64,000 nt of DNA from Sneathiella sp. P13V-1 (GCF_015143595.1 NZ_WYEU01000003.1:62001-126000); one strand, 5' to 3'; positions 1 to 8,724 are shown, counted from the first letter of the stretch. Translations and numbers: made by a program. The notes: generated from the sequence alone by a model not told the origin.

Positions 1-1338
1 TGTCGGCGCTGGCGTATTTTGCTGTCCGGTGGTTTCTTCTGTTGGACGGAAGGTATCACCGCTACCAAACAAATTTCTGTCGTTAGGTGGAACATAGCCG
101 TCTGTTGGAAGGGCGATTTCAGAATTCACCGGCTTCACCAGATACGGCGTCACAATGATGATCAATTCCGTTTCGTTACGTTGGAACGCTGTTGAGCGGA
201 ACAAAGCACCAATAATCGGAAGTTCAGCCAAAAGTGGGGTGCGGGAAACGTTATTATCTGAATCGCTGTTCAGAAGGCCGCCAAGAACAAAACTCTGACC
301 ACTGGCTAGCTCAACCGTTGTATCCGCACGGCGTGTCAGCAAGGATTGAATAAAAATGCCGCCCACATTAATTGCAGAAGCAGATGAAAGCTGACTAACT
401 TCTGGCCGTACTTTCAAGTTAATGCGGTTGTTGCCAACAAGTGTTGGTGTAAAATCAAGCGAAACACCAAATTCCTTATATTCAATACTGATGGCACCGT
501 CTTCTTGTGGCACAGGAATTGGAAATTCACCACCAGCCAGGAAACTGGCGCTTTCTCCTGATAAGGCTGTCAAGTTTGGCTCAGCTAATACAGTAATCAG
601 GCCATCGTCTTCTAACGCCTGAACCATACCATTAATACCGACATTGCCATCATTAAAGCCAAAGAACAGGCTCTTGACCGCACTATTGAAAAGAATGTTT
701 CCGTCATCTGAGATGGTTTCTGGTCCGGCAAAGTTACCAACCGTAAACTTACCGAAATTTGAAATATTTTCCCAGTTCACACCAAGCTGTTTGGTAACCG
801 AACGGGAAACCTCTGCGACACGTACGCGCAAATTAACCTGCTGCGCTCCCTCTACGACCATCCGATTGATGATGTTAGTTGCTGGTGCATATAACTCTGC
901 GAGGCGGCGCGCGTCCTCAGCCATATTTGACGTGGGCACGCGCCCTGTCAGAATAATACCCTCTTTCATGGAGATGGCTTTAATTGTCCGTTTAGGATCA
1001 ATATCCTGAAGGGCCTGCTGTAAAGACGCGATGTCATGCCGGATTGTTACCGGCGAATTTAACAACACCTGCCCATTTTTATCCAATGCAAACAGGTTTG
1101 TTTTGCCAGGTTTTTTGGCAAAAACATAGATCACTGTTGGGCTTTGAACCTGAACATCTGCAAGTTCAGGGTTACCCACAAACACTGAGTTTGCTGCGTC
1201 ATCCAACCGGATCAACTTGCCTGAATTCAACGTAATGTCGATCGGATCACCAATATCATTAATGACCGTGGCCGCGCTAACAATGCCTGAGAACAGGAGA
1301 CTGAAGCAAAGTCCAATACTTAAGATTATCTTTTTCAT
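1..1338 (-). CDS. cpaC: Tad/Flp pilus outer-membrane secretin CpaC (C-terminus beyond window)
   Basis: This reading frame stays open from an ATG at 1338 to the left edge, giving 446 residues without a stop, so the C-terminus is outside the window. The start MKKIILSIGLCFSLLFSGIVSA is a signal peptide. It is followed by a pilus/secretin N-domain (DDAANSVFVGNPELADVQ), a BON-like segment (GIILTGRVPTS) and the secretin domain with RVRVAEVSRS, VLAEPNLTALSGESASFLAGGEFPIP and the C-terminal VTPYLVKP. These are hallmarks of the CpaC/RcpA secretin that forms the outer-membrane pore for Flp pili. The spacing to cpaB (9 bp) and the following cpaA and flp genes on the same strand fit a tad operon. The cytoplasmic ATPase and platform genes (cpaE, cpaF, tadB, tadC) would be expected further left. 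Confidence 0.95.
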   Translation of the reverse strand, partial: MKKIILSIGLCFSLLFSGIVSAATVINDIGDPIDITLNSGKLIRLDDAANSVFVGNPELADVQVQSPTVIYVFAKKPGKTNLFALDKNGQVLLNSPVTIRHDIASLQQALQDIDPKRTIKAISMKEGIILTGRVPTSNMAEDARRLAELYAPATNIINRMVVEGAQQVNLRVRVAEVSRSVTKQLGVNWENISNFGKFTVGNFAGPETISDDGNILFNSAVKSLFFGFNDGNVGINGMVQALEDDGLITVLAEPNLTALSGESASFLAGGEFPIPVPQEDGAISIEYKEFGVSLDFTPTLVGNNRINLKVRPEVSQLSSASAINVGGIFIQSLLTRRADTTVELASGQSFVLGGLLNSDSDNNVSRTPLLAELPIIGALFRSTAFQRNETELIIIVTPYLVKPVNSEIALPTDGYVPPNDRNLFGSGDTFRPTEETTGQQNTPAPT

Positions 1339-1347
1339 TTCAAACCC

Positions 1348-2202
1348 CTACTTGAACTCTTTACTCTGAGAGTCACCGCCGCGGATCACCATAACCTTAT
1401 CCGCAGCTTTCCCGCTTGCTGCTGGTTTTGCGATCAACGAACTTGCATCACTGTCCCACGTAAACCCTCCGGTCTCGCCGCTATCTCCGCTCGTTGCGAT
1501 ACTGCGAAGAGACAGCGACAAACGTCCAAGTGCACGGGACACTGAAATTTTTTCGACTTGTTTTGGAGTAACTTCCAATGTTGCAATTCGACGAACAACA
1601 ACCTGTTGCTCCTGATCGTCAGTGCTCTGATCCATTGCAACAACACGCACATTGCTCAGGATGGTCTCACTTGCGTGGCGCGGGCGGGAGCTTTCGGTAT
1701 TTTCCTGAATGATCTCAAGCGTCAAGATCACATCCACGCGGTCACCTGGAAAAATAAATCCCGCAACGCCAGTTGTTTCATCAACTTGTATGGAAACAGC
1801 TCTTTTGCCAGGCTTCAACACAGCGGCAAGAAAACCCTGCTGACCCGGCTTCACCATACGACTATCTGTGATAGGTTCTCCTGCAGAAAGTCCGCTACGA
1901 ACAACAGTACCATAGAACTCATCTACTGGTCGGGAGTTTTCAACCACATATTGCTCTTCCAGACCGTCAGTTTCAGGCCATTCCTGCCATTTCACATGAT
2001 TTTCCCGAACCAGAGTACCGGCGGGAAGGTTTTGCGCAGCGACAAGGATTTTCTTAATTTCCCGTTTTTGGACGACCTGAGGCGCTTCCGCAGGTTGTTG
2101 CACAGCAACGTTACCTTGATTACCGGCCCAGTTTCTGACAAACCAGACAGTGGAACCTGCAATCAGCAGTGCGAATATGATCAATAGAAGCTTGCGTGCC
2201 AT
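1348..2202 (-). CDS. cpaB: Flp pilus assembly protein CpaB
   Basis: A 284-residue protein of the CpaB/RcpC family. An N-terminal membrane anchor (residues 1-25) precedes a SAF domain at about 50-115 (ILVAAQNLPAGTLVRENHV). A CpaB-type domain follows, with KPGKRAVSIQVDETTGVAGFIFPGDRVDVI and TLEVTPKQVEKISVSRALG. CpaB is a periplasmic factor that works with the CpaC secretin in Tad pilus assembly. It starts 72 bp after the cpaA stop and ends 9 bp before cpaC, so these are co-transcribed. The length is normal for the family. Confidence 0.95.
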   Translation of the reverse strand: MARKLLLIIFALLIAGSTVWFVRNWAGNQGNVAVQQPAEAPQVVQKREIKKILVAAQNLPAGTLVRENHVKWQEWPETDGLEEQYVVENSRPVDEFYGTVVRSGLSAGEPITDSRMVKPGQQGFLAAVLKPGKRAVSIQVDETTGVAGFIFPGDRVDVILTLEIIQENTESSRPRHASETILSNVRVVAMDQSTDDQEQQVVVRRIATLEVTPKQVEKISVSRALGRLSLSLRSIATSGDSGETGGFTWDSDASSLIAKPAASGKAADKVMVIRGGDSQSKEFK

Positions 2203-2274
2203 TGTAACTATCCAAATTTACGAATGATTCTTGTTTTAATACAGGGCGGATTAATTTGACGTTAATCTTATAAA

Positions 2275-2790
2275 TTAACTAAAACTCTCGCTAAATTCTG
2301 CGTATCTATAGAAGATCACCAAACTTCCCAAAGCGATCGCTACACCGTATGGAACTGGTGTCTTCGCGCGAAGGGAGGCTTTCACTCTGGCGCGTACCGA
2401 AAGTTCTTTATCACCACGAATAACTTCCCGGATCAGAACAACAATCACCAAGCCGCCGCCAGCCAAAACCATGGCGACCATAAAAGGGACAATAAACTGA
2501 CTTCCCGCCCATAAACTTAACGCGACAATAAGCTTCACATCCCCCCCGCCAAAACCACCAATGGCAAAGAGTATAAAGCCCACAACAAATGTCACACCCG
2601 CGACAATAAGCGAGTCGATCCATGAAATTTCAACGGGAGACAGCCAGAAAACGACAGGAAACAAAGCTATGAGAGCCAGACTGATATAGTTTGGAATTTT
2701 GTAGGATTTCCAGTCAGAGTATGCCGCCAACATAGTTAATAAGAAGGCCGCAAGAACAACCGCAAGGTACAAGTACTTTTCCCAGATCAT
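2275..2790 (-). CDS. cpaA: Tad prepilin peptidase CpaA/TadV (A24 family)
   Basis: A 171-residue polytopic membrane protein that cleaves the leader of Flp prepilins and pseudopilins. It has the A24 aspartyl-protease signature. The first catalytic Asp lies in the cytoplasmic loop AYSDWKSYKIPNYIS, and the second is in the FGGGDVKL (GxGD) motif. It is the short, TadV-like form without the N-methylase zinc domain of PilD. The ATG at 2790 is preceded by AGGAT. It lies between the pilin genes and cpaB, as expected in tad loci. Confidence 0.93.
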   Translation of the reverse strand: MIWEKYLYLAVVLAAFLLTMLAAYSDWKSYKIPNYISLALIALFPVVFWLSPVEISWIDSLIVAGVTFVVGFILFAIGGFGGGDVKLIVALSLWAGSQFIVPFMVAMVLAGGGLVIVVLIREVIRGDKELSVRARVKASLRAKTPVPYGVAIALGSLVIFYRYAEFSESFS

Positions 2791-2818
2791 ATTTCGGGTA
2801 ATCCTGCGTGTTCTAACT

Positions 2819-3043
2819 CTAGAAAGTACAGCTACCGCTGCCTGAAGTTGTCAGAGTAAAGCTACCGCCAACTGCGGTACAAAAATCTTCAGTAATATCT
2901 GCGAATGTCGCTGATATTGAATCGCCACTGGCCGTAAAAGCAATGATGCCCGCAAGAGCCACCAGCGCAGCGATCAGGCAATATTCCATCGCGGTTGCGC
3001 CATTTGTGTCTGATTTCAATTTATTTAGAACAAACAACAACAT
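2819..3043 (-). CDS. flp: Flp-family type IVb pilin, copy 2
   Basis: I place the start at the ATG at 3043, directly after an excellent Shine-Dalgarno (GGGAGG, 6-7 bp spacing). The frame is open to 3109, but that extension would translate the upstream hairpin. The 74-residue prepilin has a short basic leader ending in a Gly, then the Flp motif ATAMEYCLIAALVALAG forming the hydrophobic helix; the GATAMEY box carries the Glu-Tyr pair of Flp pilins. The tail after the helix is longer than in minimal Flp pilins and ends with two cysteines (CTAVGGSFTLTTSGSGSC). It is a paralogue of the adjacent pilin. A substrate for CpaA is inferred. Confidence 0.92.
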   Translation of the reverse strand: MLLFVLNKLKSDTNGATAMEYCLIAALVALAGIIAFTASGDSISATFADITEDFCTAVGGSFTLTTSGSGSCTF

Positions 3044-3074
3044 AACCACCTCCCGGAATACCCCTAAACGTGAA

Positions 3075-3099
3075 AGGGCCGCACCAGATGTGCGGCCCT
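3075..3099 (-). terminator. Intercistronic hairpin between the two Flp pilin genes
   Basis: A perfect 10-bp inverted repeat (AGGGCCGCAC / GTGCGGCCCT) with a 5-base loop lies after the stop of the first pilin and before the Shine-Dalgarno of the second. On the minus strand only a weak T-rich run (TTCACGTTT) follows. It could be a leaky terminator or an RNA stabiliser that makes the first pilin more abundant than the rest of the operon; this is inference. Confidence 0.6.
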
Positions 3100-3115
3100 C
3101 AATTTTCATACTACA

Positions 3116-3340
3116 TTATGAGAATACACAAGAACCTGTGCCTGTAGTCGTAAGTGTGTAAGTACCGCCAGCGCCTTCACAGAGGGCTTCAGCGACTTCA
3201 CTGAAGGATGATGAAATTGTGTCACCCAGAGCCGTAAAGGCAACAACACCAACCAGTGCGATCAAAGCTGCAATCAGACCGTACTCAATAGCTGTTGCAC
3301 CAGATTCGTCTTTAACAAAAGCGCGGAACATTTTAATCAT
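3116..3340 (-). CDS. flp: Flp-family type IVb pilin, copy 1 (probable major pilin)
   Basis: The start chosen is the ATG at 3340, 7 bp after AGGAG on the minus strand; the frame is open upstream to 3385 without a ribosome site. The 74-residue prepilin has leader MIKMFRAFVKDESG, then ATAIEYGLIAALIALVG, the canonical Flp cleavage and helix motif with Glu and Tyr at mature positions 5-6. Its C-terminus mirrors the neighbouring pilin: CEGAGGTYTLTTTGTGSC, with two cysteines able to form a disulfide loop. Being first in the transcript and followed by a hairpin, it is likely the highly expressed pilin. Confidence 0.93.
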   Translation of the reverse strand: MIKMFRAFVKDESGATAIEYGLIAALIALVGVVAFTALGDTISSSFSEVAEALCEGAGGTYTLTTTGTGSCVFS

Positions 3341-3815
3341 CTCAAATCTCCTAATCTCAAAGCGAAGGGCTGTCGCCCTTGGCATATGCTCTCAACCCCG
3401 AAAGCTTTTCTAAATGTGAACTCCTCACTCACAAGTTTAGAGAAGCTCTTAATCGATGAAGCTGCCAAAGTTTTACTTTCGCCTTGCTTCTGAGGATTAA
3501 ATTGCCAGATAAAAATTAATCAATAGTTAAAAACACAACTTTTTTCCTGAATTAAAATATTGATAAATATATAAAATTTTATGTTTCCTATTTATATGGT
3601 TAACAAATCAATAATGATAAAATTTTTACTTTTTTTATTGTTTATTTTTACAATTCAATTTTGTTTATTTATTTAATAAGAGTGAAAACACCTAAGTATT
3701 CGCAAATATATTTTCAGTAACTTTAAATCAAATTGAATCTCCTTTTTTAGGTGATTTTAACGTTTGAATTTTAAATTAAAGGCAATGTTGAAATATTATT
3801 CTTATGAGGTGTGAT
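3341..3815. other. AT-rich divergent intergenic region between flp and the tadG-like gene
   Basis: About 475 bp without a credible gene. The part from roughly 3520 to 3790 is extremely A+T-rich, with long T and A runs and many TTTATT/ATAAAT words, in contrast to the flanking genes. It must hold the divergent promoters for the flp-cpaABC operon and for the von Willebrand-domain gene. I cannot pick a single convincing -35/-10 pair because so many AT-rich hexamers fit. It would suit binding by a nucleoid silencer such as MucR or an H-NS-like protein (inference). Confidence 0.6.
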
Positions 3816-5480
3816 ATGTATTCACATACTCCATTGCACATTATTATTGGCAAATTTAAAGAACTGGCAGAAGACACCCGCGGAATTTCGGCGATTGTCC
3901 TCACTTTGCTGGCTATTCCTATTTTTGGTGCCATAGGCCTATCGATAGATCTGGCACGCGCTTATGTCTTGAAATCACAGCTTTCAACGGCACTGGACGC
4001 AGCTGGACTTGCGGCCGGTCGCGTTGTTTTCTCTGAAGAGGCAAAAGTGAAGGCAGATGCTCAGATGTTCTTTGATGCAAACATGCCTGCGGGATACATG
4101 GACGCCAATGTTTCTGCTTTGGATATTTCTTGGGATACATCACGCGAAAATATTGAACTGAAAGTTCACGCGGATTTTAAAACTACCTTTATGAATGTCC
4201 TTGGCAAGGACAAGATGACCGTAGGTGCCCGCACCGTCATTAATCGCGTTAATCGTGGCCTGGAATTGGTGATGGTACTGGATAACACCGGCTCCATGGC
4301 ACGTGATGCAGATAACAACAGCTACAATCAAGGTGACAGCAACATGCGCATTGTTGCCTTGAAGGAAGCCGCGCACGATCTTGTCGATATTCTTTATGGT
4401 GAAAAAGAAACTCAGAAAAACCTTTGGGTCAGTATTGTGCCATACGTTACCCAGGTAAATGTAGGGTATAACAATATTGGTTTTCTTAAGACATCGCATC
4501 GCAACAATATCATTACCGGCAGTGGCGGCGGTCGCAGCAAATATTATGACGATACAGATTACAGAAAAAGCCTAGGCTTTGATGTTAATGGTGATTTAGC
4601 AACAGACACCAATTACGGTTGGAAAGGCTGTGTTGAAATGCGGGATCATCTTGACGGTGGCACCATTGATTTGACAGATAACCCGCCAAACAGTGATTTT
4701 GTTCCCTACCTTTATTACAACGGTCACCACGACTTCAGCAGTGATTACCGTGATGAAGACAACCGCTGGATCGGTAATAATGCTGGCTCTATCTATCATG
4801 TAGATGAGGCAGACGTTACTGACTGGAGGAGTTTCTACAACTCTGTTGGTCGTGGCCCAAATGCCGGGTGCCCTTCAGCCATCCTCCCTCTGACCAAAGA
4901 GAAAACCACCATCAAGGCGAAAATTGATGAACTTCGTCCTTGGTTCAGCGGTGGCACCATGGGTAACGTCGGTATGGTTTGGGGCTGGCGCGCTATTTCA
5001 CCGCGTTGGCGTGGTTTGTGGGCAGGCATGGATCCAACTCTGCCAAAAGATTATGATGAACCACTGATCGACAAAGCGGTCATTATGATGACAGACGGTG
5101 AAAACACAATCTTCAGCCATGGCGGCAATCGATATTATTTCGATTACAACTCCTACTCCCGCCAGGAGAAAAGTAATTACTCAATTACCGGTGGCTCTAA
5201 TAGCTGGGATTCTTATACCAACGCCGATGGCCGTTTGCGCTACACATCCACCAGTTATTACCGTGATCGCATTGATAGCAAGTTTTCGCAGGTTTGCTCA
5301 GCGATGAAGGCCAAAGGCATTATCGTTTATACGATTAAGTTTAAGGACGGTAATGAGAATCTCTATCGGAACTGCGCGACATCACCGAACCACTTCTTTA
5401 ATTCACCGACAAAAGAAGCGCTCAAAGAAGCCTTCCGCACTATCGGCCAGGAGCTCAGTAACCTGCGCATTAAAGAATAA
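3816..5480 (+). CDS. TadG-like pilus assembly protein with von Willebrand factor A domain
   Basis: The start is set at 3816, 5 bp after GAGGT; the upstream in-frame ATG at 3804 has no ribosome site. The 554-residue protein begins with a TadE/TadG-type N-terminal hydrophobic helix (SAIVLTLLAIPIFGAIGLSIDLARA) followed by a pseudopilin-like segment. It then has a von Willebrand A domain with the metal-site motif D156-NTGS and the strand IMMTDGENT near residue 427. The large insert between these, rich in Asp, Asn, Tyr and Gly, is probably surface exposed. Family members sit at the envelope and are linked to pilus assembly or adhesion. It is transcribed away from the flp operon and ends in a strong terminator. 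Confidence 0.88.
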   Translation: MYSHTPLHIIIGKFKELAEDTRGISAIVLTLLAIPIFGAIGLSIDLARAYVLKSQLSTALDAAGLAAGRVVFSEEAKVKADAQMFFDANMPAGYMDANVSALDISWDTSRENIELKVHADFKTTFMNVLGKDKMTVGARTVINRVNRGLELVMVLDNTGSMARDADNNSYNQGDSNMRIVALKEAAHDLVDILYGEKETQKNLWVSIVPYVTQVNVGYNNIGFLKTSHRNNIITGSGGGRSKYYDDTDYRKSLGFDVNGDLATDTNYGWKGCVEMRDHLDGGTIDLTDNPPNSDFVPYLYYNGHHDFSSDYRDEDNRWIGNNAGSIYHVDEADVTDWRSFYNSVGRGPNAGCPSAILPLTKEKTTIKAKIDELRPWFSGGTMGNVGMVWGWRAISPRWRGLWAGMDPTLPKDYDEPLIDKAVIMMTDGENTIFSHGGNRYYFDYNSYSRQEKSNYSITGGSNSWDSYTNADGRLRYTSTSYYRDRIDSKFSQVCSAMKAKGIIVYTIKFKDGNENLYRNCATSPNHFFNSPTKEALKEAFRTIGQELSNLRIKE

Positions 5481-5502
5481 GAAGAAATCACTTCCAAATG
5501 AT

Positions 5503-5532
5503 AAAGCCCACCATCCGGTGGGCTTTATTTTT
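5503..5532 (+). terminator. Rho-independent terminator of the tadG-like gene
   Basis: A perfect 10-bp stem (AAAGCCCACC / GGTGGGCTTT) with a 4-base loop is followed by TTTATTTTT on the plus strand, 22 bp after the stop codon. Confidence 0.92.
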
Positions 5533-5573
5533 GCCTCTCGTCATATCAATTCATCCATAAGACTTCAGCGTAG

Positions 5574-5598
5574 TAAAAAGCCCGCGGATAGCGGGCTA
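5574..5598 (-). terminator. Rho-independent terminator of the TadE/F gene pair
   Basis: On the minus strand GCCCGC-TATCC-GCGGGC is followed by TTTTTACTA, about 27 bp past the stop of the gene at 5625. With the terminator at 5503-5532 it separates two convergent units. Confidence 0.88.
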
Positions 5599-5624
5599 TG
5601 CTCTTCTACAGGAATAGATGAGCT

Positions 5625-6248
5625 TTAGTTAAAGGTTGTCTGCTCTGACAGACGTGGACGGAAGAAGGCACGGCGATAAATGATCATATCCCCCAGAAAC
5701 CCATCCAACAACCCGGAGCCGAGCGTCAGATATGGCTCATAGTCATAAAACACTTCTGCAACGATGAGACCTTCCCCATCTTGAAGCACTTGATCATTCG
5801 CATCCTTAAACACATCAGGAAGGGTAGCTGTACCGCCATTTGTCCCAATGACGCTTTCCACGTCCGGAATAGAACCACGGCTGCGCTGTCCAATGATCAA
5901 AGGTGCCTGATTTGCCCGGCCAACAATGGAGGAAATAACCACCATGCCACCAGTAGCAAAATCAAATGGCTGTGCGAGATGGTCTGTAGAATTAAAAAGG
6001 TTATCAACCTCATCCGCACTAAGCGCCTCTGCGCGCGCAGTAAGGTCCGCCATCGTCGCCGACACGCGATCCAACTTTTGTGTCAACAGCGCATAACGCG
6101 CTACTTCAAAGCTGCCCAGTGTCAAAACTGTCAACATCGGCAGGATCATGGCAAATTCAACCATTGCCACCGCCGAGCTGTCTTTTAACAGACTGGAAAA
6201 TTGTTTTTTTGCCTTCTTAAGGCGATCAAGAACAAGTAGCTTCTTCAT
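5625..6248 (-). CDS. TadE-family minor pilin/pseudopilin
   Basis: A 207-residue protein. Its N-terminus (residues 20-55) has the TadE signature: SSAVAMVEFAMILPMLTVLTLGSFEVARY, a hydrophobic helix with Glu near its start preceded by a basic leader. The rest is a periplasmic domain without a recognised enzyme motif. TadE/F proteins are processed by the same peptidase as Flp and are needed for pilus assembly. It follows the next gene upstream by 18 bp and shares its transcript. The length and the ATG at 6248 fit the family. Confidence 0.88.
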   Translation of the reverse strand: MKKLLVLDRLKKAKKQFSSLLKDSSAVAMVEFAMILPMLTVLTLGSFEVARYALLTQKLDRVSATMADLTARAEALSADEVDNLFNSTDHLAQPFDFATGGMVVISSIVGRANQAPLIIGQRSRGSIPDVESVIGTNGGTATLPDVFKDANDQVLQDGEGLIVAEVFYDYEPYLTLGSGLLDGFLGDMIIYRRAFFRPRLSEQTTFN

Positions 6249-6266
6249 TTTACTAACCCCCTGCCC

Positions 6267-6842
6267 TTAGAATGGCTCGTTGCGAACAACCATAGAGGCG
6301 CTCAAGGGGATAATCCCCTTCAGAACGGGAACCAATTCTCCGCTCAGGAAATTCCAGTTATAGCGGATTGTGTAAAGAACGATCTCACCTGGGCCGCCAA
6401 GGCCCGCGACACCCATATCGTTATCCCAACCACCATTTCCGTTGATGTCATCAAAATCTTCGCCGGCGGTATATTCCCCGTCCCCGTTTTCATCTGTATA
6501 GGGCTCCGGCATCCCGATATCTCCAAAACTCGGATATACTTTTGAAGAAATGTCGGTCAGTTTCAGATCGACCAAACCAAGAGAGGCGTCATTCACAATA
6601 TTGACAATTGTCTGCTCTCGGCTGATCCCATCCGTTTCAAGTCCGGTAAGACCAACCCGGGAAGCGTCACGCAAACCGCCTTCAATTACCGTGTTCACGA
6701 ACATGGCAATGCTCATCTCAATAAGACCGAAAAGAATAACGATCAAAACAGGGGCGATTAACGCCACCTCAACGGCGGTCGTTCCATCCTGTTCTTTCCG
6801 CAAACGGCGGAATATCTTTAATGAAAGTCTACGCTTTGCCAT
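6267..6842 (-). CDS. TadE/TadF-family minor pilin/pseudopilin
   Basis: The start is the ATG at 6842, preceded by GGAAGG about 8 bp away; an in-frame GTG at 6851 lacks a ribosome site. The protein has a basic leader, then DGTTAVEVALIAPVLIVILFGLIEMSIAMF, a TadE-like hydrophobic helix with the conserved Glu. The exported part contains an Asp/Gly/Asn-rich loop (DENGDGEYTAGEDFDDINGNG) resembling a calcium-binding dockerin or EF-hand-like segment. It is first of a two-gene unit with the TadE-like gene. Confidence 0.87.
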   Translation of the reverse strand: MAKRRLSLKIFRRLRKEQDGTTAVEVALIAPVLIVILFGLIEMSIAMFVNTVIEGGLRDASRVGLTGLETDGISREQTIVNIVNDASLGLVDLKLTDISSKVYPSFGDIGMPEPYTDENGDGEYTAGEDFDDINGNGGWDNDMGVAGLGGPGEIVLYTIRYNWNFLSGELVPVLKGIIPLSASMVVRNEPF

Positions 6843-6936
6843 ACTCTGCACCTTCCGATTTGGTGCAAAGTTAGCAAAAAAGCCTTAAATCGCAGTTAAG
6901 TAATAGGCAGAATTTTTCACAAAATTCCGCCCAAAC

Positions 6937-8628
6937 TTACTCTTTTCCGCCAAATTTCTCTTCCCATTCAGCGACCTGATCATCACTGATTTTACTGAAA
7001 AGAACGTCCGGAATTTCGAACGCGTGTCCTGCCTTCAATGTGGATAGTTCAGCAACCATGTCATCGCTGAGCCATGACCGCTCATTCAGATCAAGACCCA
7101 AGGCGTCGGATAGTGTTTTCGCCGCAGACGGGATTACAGGTGCGCTCAAAATCGCAAACACACGGATCAGATTAATGGCTGCGCGCAATGATACAGCCGC
7201 CGCAACAGGATCCGTCTTAAACGCCGTCCAAGGGGCTGCCTCTGTCAGGTATTCATTCCCCATCACCCAGATAGCCCGCAGCTCCTGCATGGCTTTACGG
7301 ATCTGCAGTTCATCCATATGCGTATTGTAAGCCGCAACGCGTTTCGCCAGATCCTCTGCGAGTTTGGCTTCTGCCTCTCCATATTCGCCGCCTTCAGGCA
7401 AAGCGAGGCCAAATTTGGAGTTACAGAACTTCAAGGTACGGTTTACAAAGTTACCCAGCGTGTCCGCCAAGTCTTTATTCACAGTGCCGGAGAAACCATC
7501 CCAAGTGAAGCTGCTATCTGAGCTTTCTGGCGCATTGGCTAGCAGATAATAACGCCAATAATCCGCAGGCAGCATCTCAATCGCGTCGGACATAAAGATA
7601 CCGCGCTGCTGACTGGTGGAGAATTTACCACCATAATAATTTAACCAGTTAAATCCCTTAATGAAGTCAACCATCTTCCATGGTTCACGACTACCAAGTT
7701 GGGTCCCCGGGAAAGTCACTGTATGGAAAGGGATATTATCCTTCGCCATAAATTCTGTATATCGGACATCTTCTGCTTCGTACCACCAGGACTTCCAATC
7801 ACGGTTGTCAGGATCTTCATCCGCCCATTCCTTGGTAGCGCCGATATATTCAATAGGGGCATCAAACCAGACATAGTAGACTTTGTCTTCCATGCCTTCG
7901 CGCCCCACAGGAACACCCCATTTCAGATCACGGGTAATACCACGGTCATGCAGGCCTTCATCCAGCCATTTAAGCGCAATGGAGGACACCAGATTTGGCC
8001 AGTCTTTATGTTTGTTCACCCACTCGCGAATTTCATCTGCCAATTTGGATTGCAGCAGAAAGAGATGTTTGCTTTCACGCACCTCCAGATTGCTACTGCC
8101 AGAGATGGCAGAGCGCGGATCAACAAGATCTGTAGGGTCCAAAAGACGCGTACAGTTTTCACACTGATCACCACGTGCCTTGTCATATCCACAATGCGGA
8201 CAGGTTCCTTCCACATACCGGTCCGGCAAGAAACGATCATCATCGATGGAGAAAACCTGCTTTGTCACACGTTCTTCGATAAACCCGTTTTCCAACAGCT
8301 TATTCCCAAAATGCTGGGTCAGCTCATGGTTCTGCTGAGATGAAGAACGGCCGAAATAGTCAAAAGACAAAGCGAAGGCGTCACCTAGACCTTTTTGAAC
8401 CTCATGCTGTTCCGCACAGAAATCTTCAACCGCCTGGCCAGCGGCACGCGCTGCGAGCTCTGCCGGGGTGCCATGCTCATCTGTCGCGCAGATCAGAAGA
8501 ACCTCTTCCCCACGTGCACGCAAATATCTTGCGTAGAGGTCGGACGGCAACATGGATCCCACCAGATTTCCCAAATGCTTGACGCCATTAATATATGGGA
8601 GGGCAGAAGTAATAAGATGTCTTGTCAT
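6937..8628 (-). CDS. metG: Methionyl-tRNA synthetase
   Basis: A 563-residue class Ia synthetase that charges tRNA-Met. The HIGH-type motif is HLGN at residues 18-21. A zinc knuckle lies at CPHC...CENC. The KMSKS loop reads KFSTS at 335-339, so its second lysine is replaced by threonine. The C-terminal anticodon-binding helices follow. No C-terminal EMAP/Trbp111-like domain is present. The start at 8628 gives [15 protein letters not shown], the usual N-terminus. Gene context (next to tad genes) says nothing further. Confidence 0.95.
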   Translation of the reverse strand: MTRHLITSALPYINGVKHLGNLVGSMLPSDLYARYLRARGEEVLLICATDEHGTPAELAARAAGQAVEDFCAEQHEVQKGLGDAFALSFDYFGRSSSQQNHELTQHFGNKLLENGFIEERVTKQVFSIDDDRFLPDRYVEGTCPHCGYDKARGDQCENCTRLLDPTDLVDPRSAISGSSNLEVRESKHLFLLQSKLADEIREWVNKHKDWPNLVSSIALKWLDEGLHDRGITRDLKWGVPVGREGMEDKVYYVWFDAPIEYIGATKEWADEDPDNRDWKSWWYEAEDVRYTEFMAKDNIPFHTVTFPGTQLGSREPWKMVDFIKGFNWLNYYGGKFSTSQQRGIFMSDAIEMLPADYWRYYLLANAPESSDSSFTWDGFSGTVNKDLADTLGNFVNRTLKFCNSKFGLALPEGGEYGEAEAKLAEDLAKRVAAYNTHMDELQIRKAMQELRAIWVMGNEYLTEAAPWTAFKTDPVAAAVSLRAAINLIRVFAILSAPVIPSAAKTLSDALGLDLNERSWLSDDMVAELSTLKAGHAFEIPDVLFSKISDDQVAEWEEKFGGKE

Positions 8629-8724
8629 CCGAAAATCTCTCTAGACGGCTTAATTATTGAAGTTGGCTGTACTTTTACAGGAATAACCTGACAGGATCAA
8701 AATAATCTTTAAGCCAACTTGACC

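Noticed and set aside
422-1235. Three plus-strand open frames at the left edge
   Set aside because: They lie within cpaC, which is coded on the minus strand from 1338 to the edge.
7699-8343. Plus-strand 214-codon frame
   Set aside because: Antisense to metG, no ribosome site and no family features.
8660-8720. Inverted repeat AAGTTGGCT / AGCCAACTT upstream of metG, considered as a T-box or riboswitch
   Set aside because: Only 9 bp separated by 43 bp; no T-box consensus, and T-boxes are very rare in Proteobacteria.
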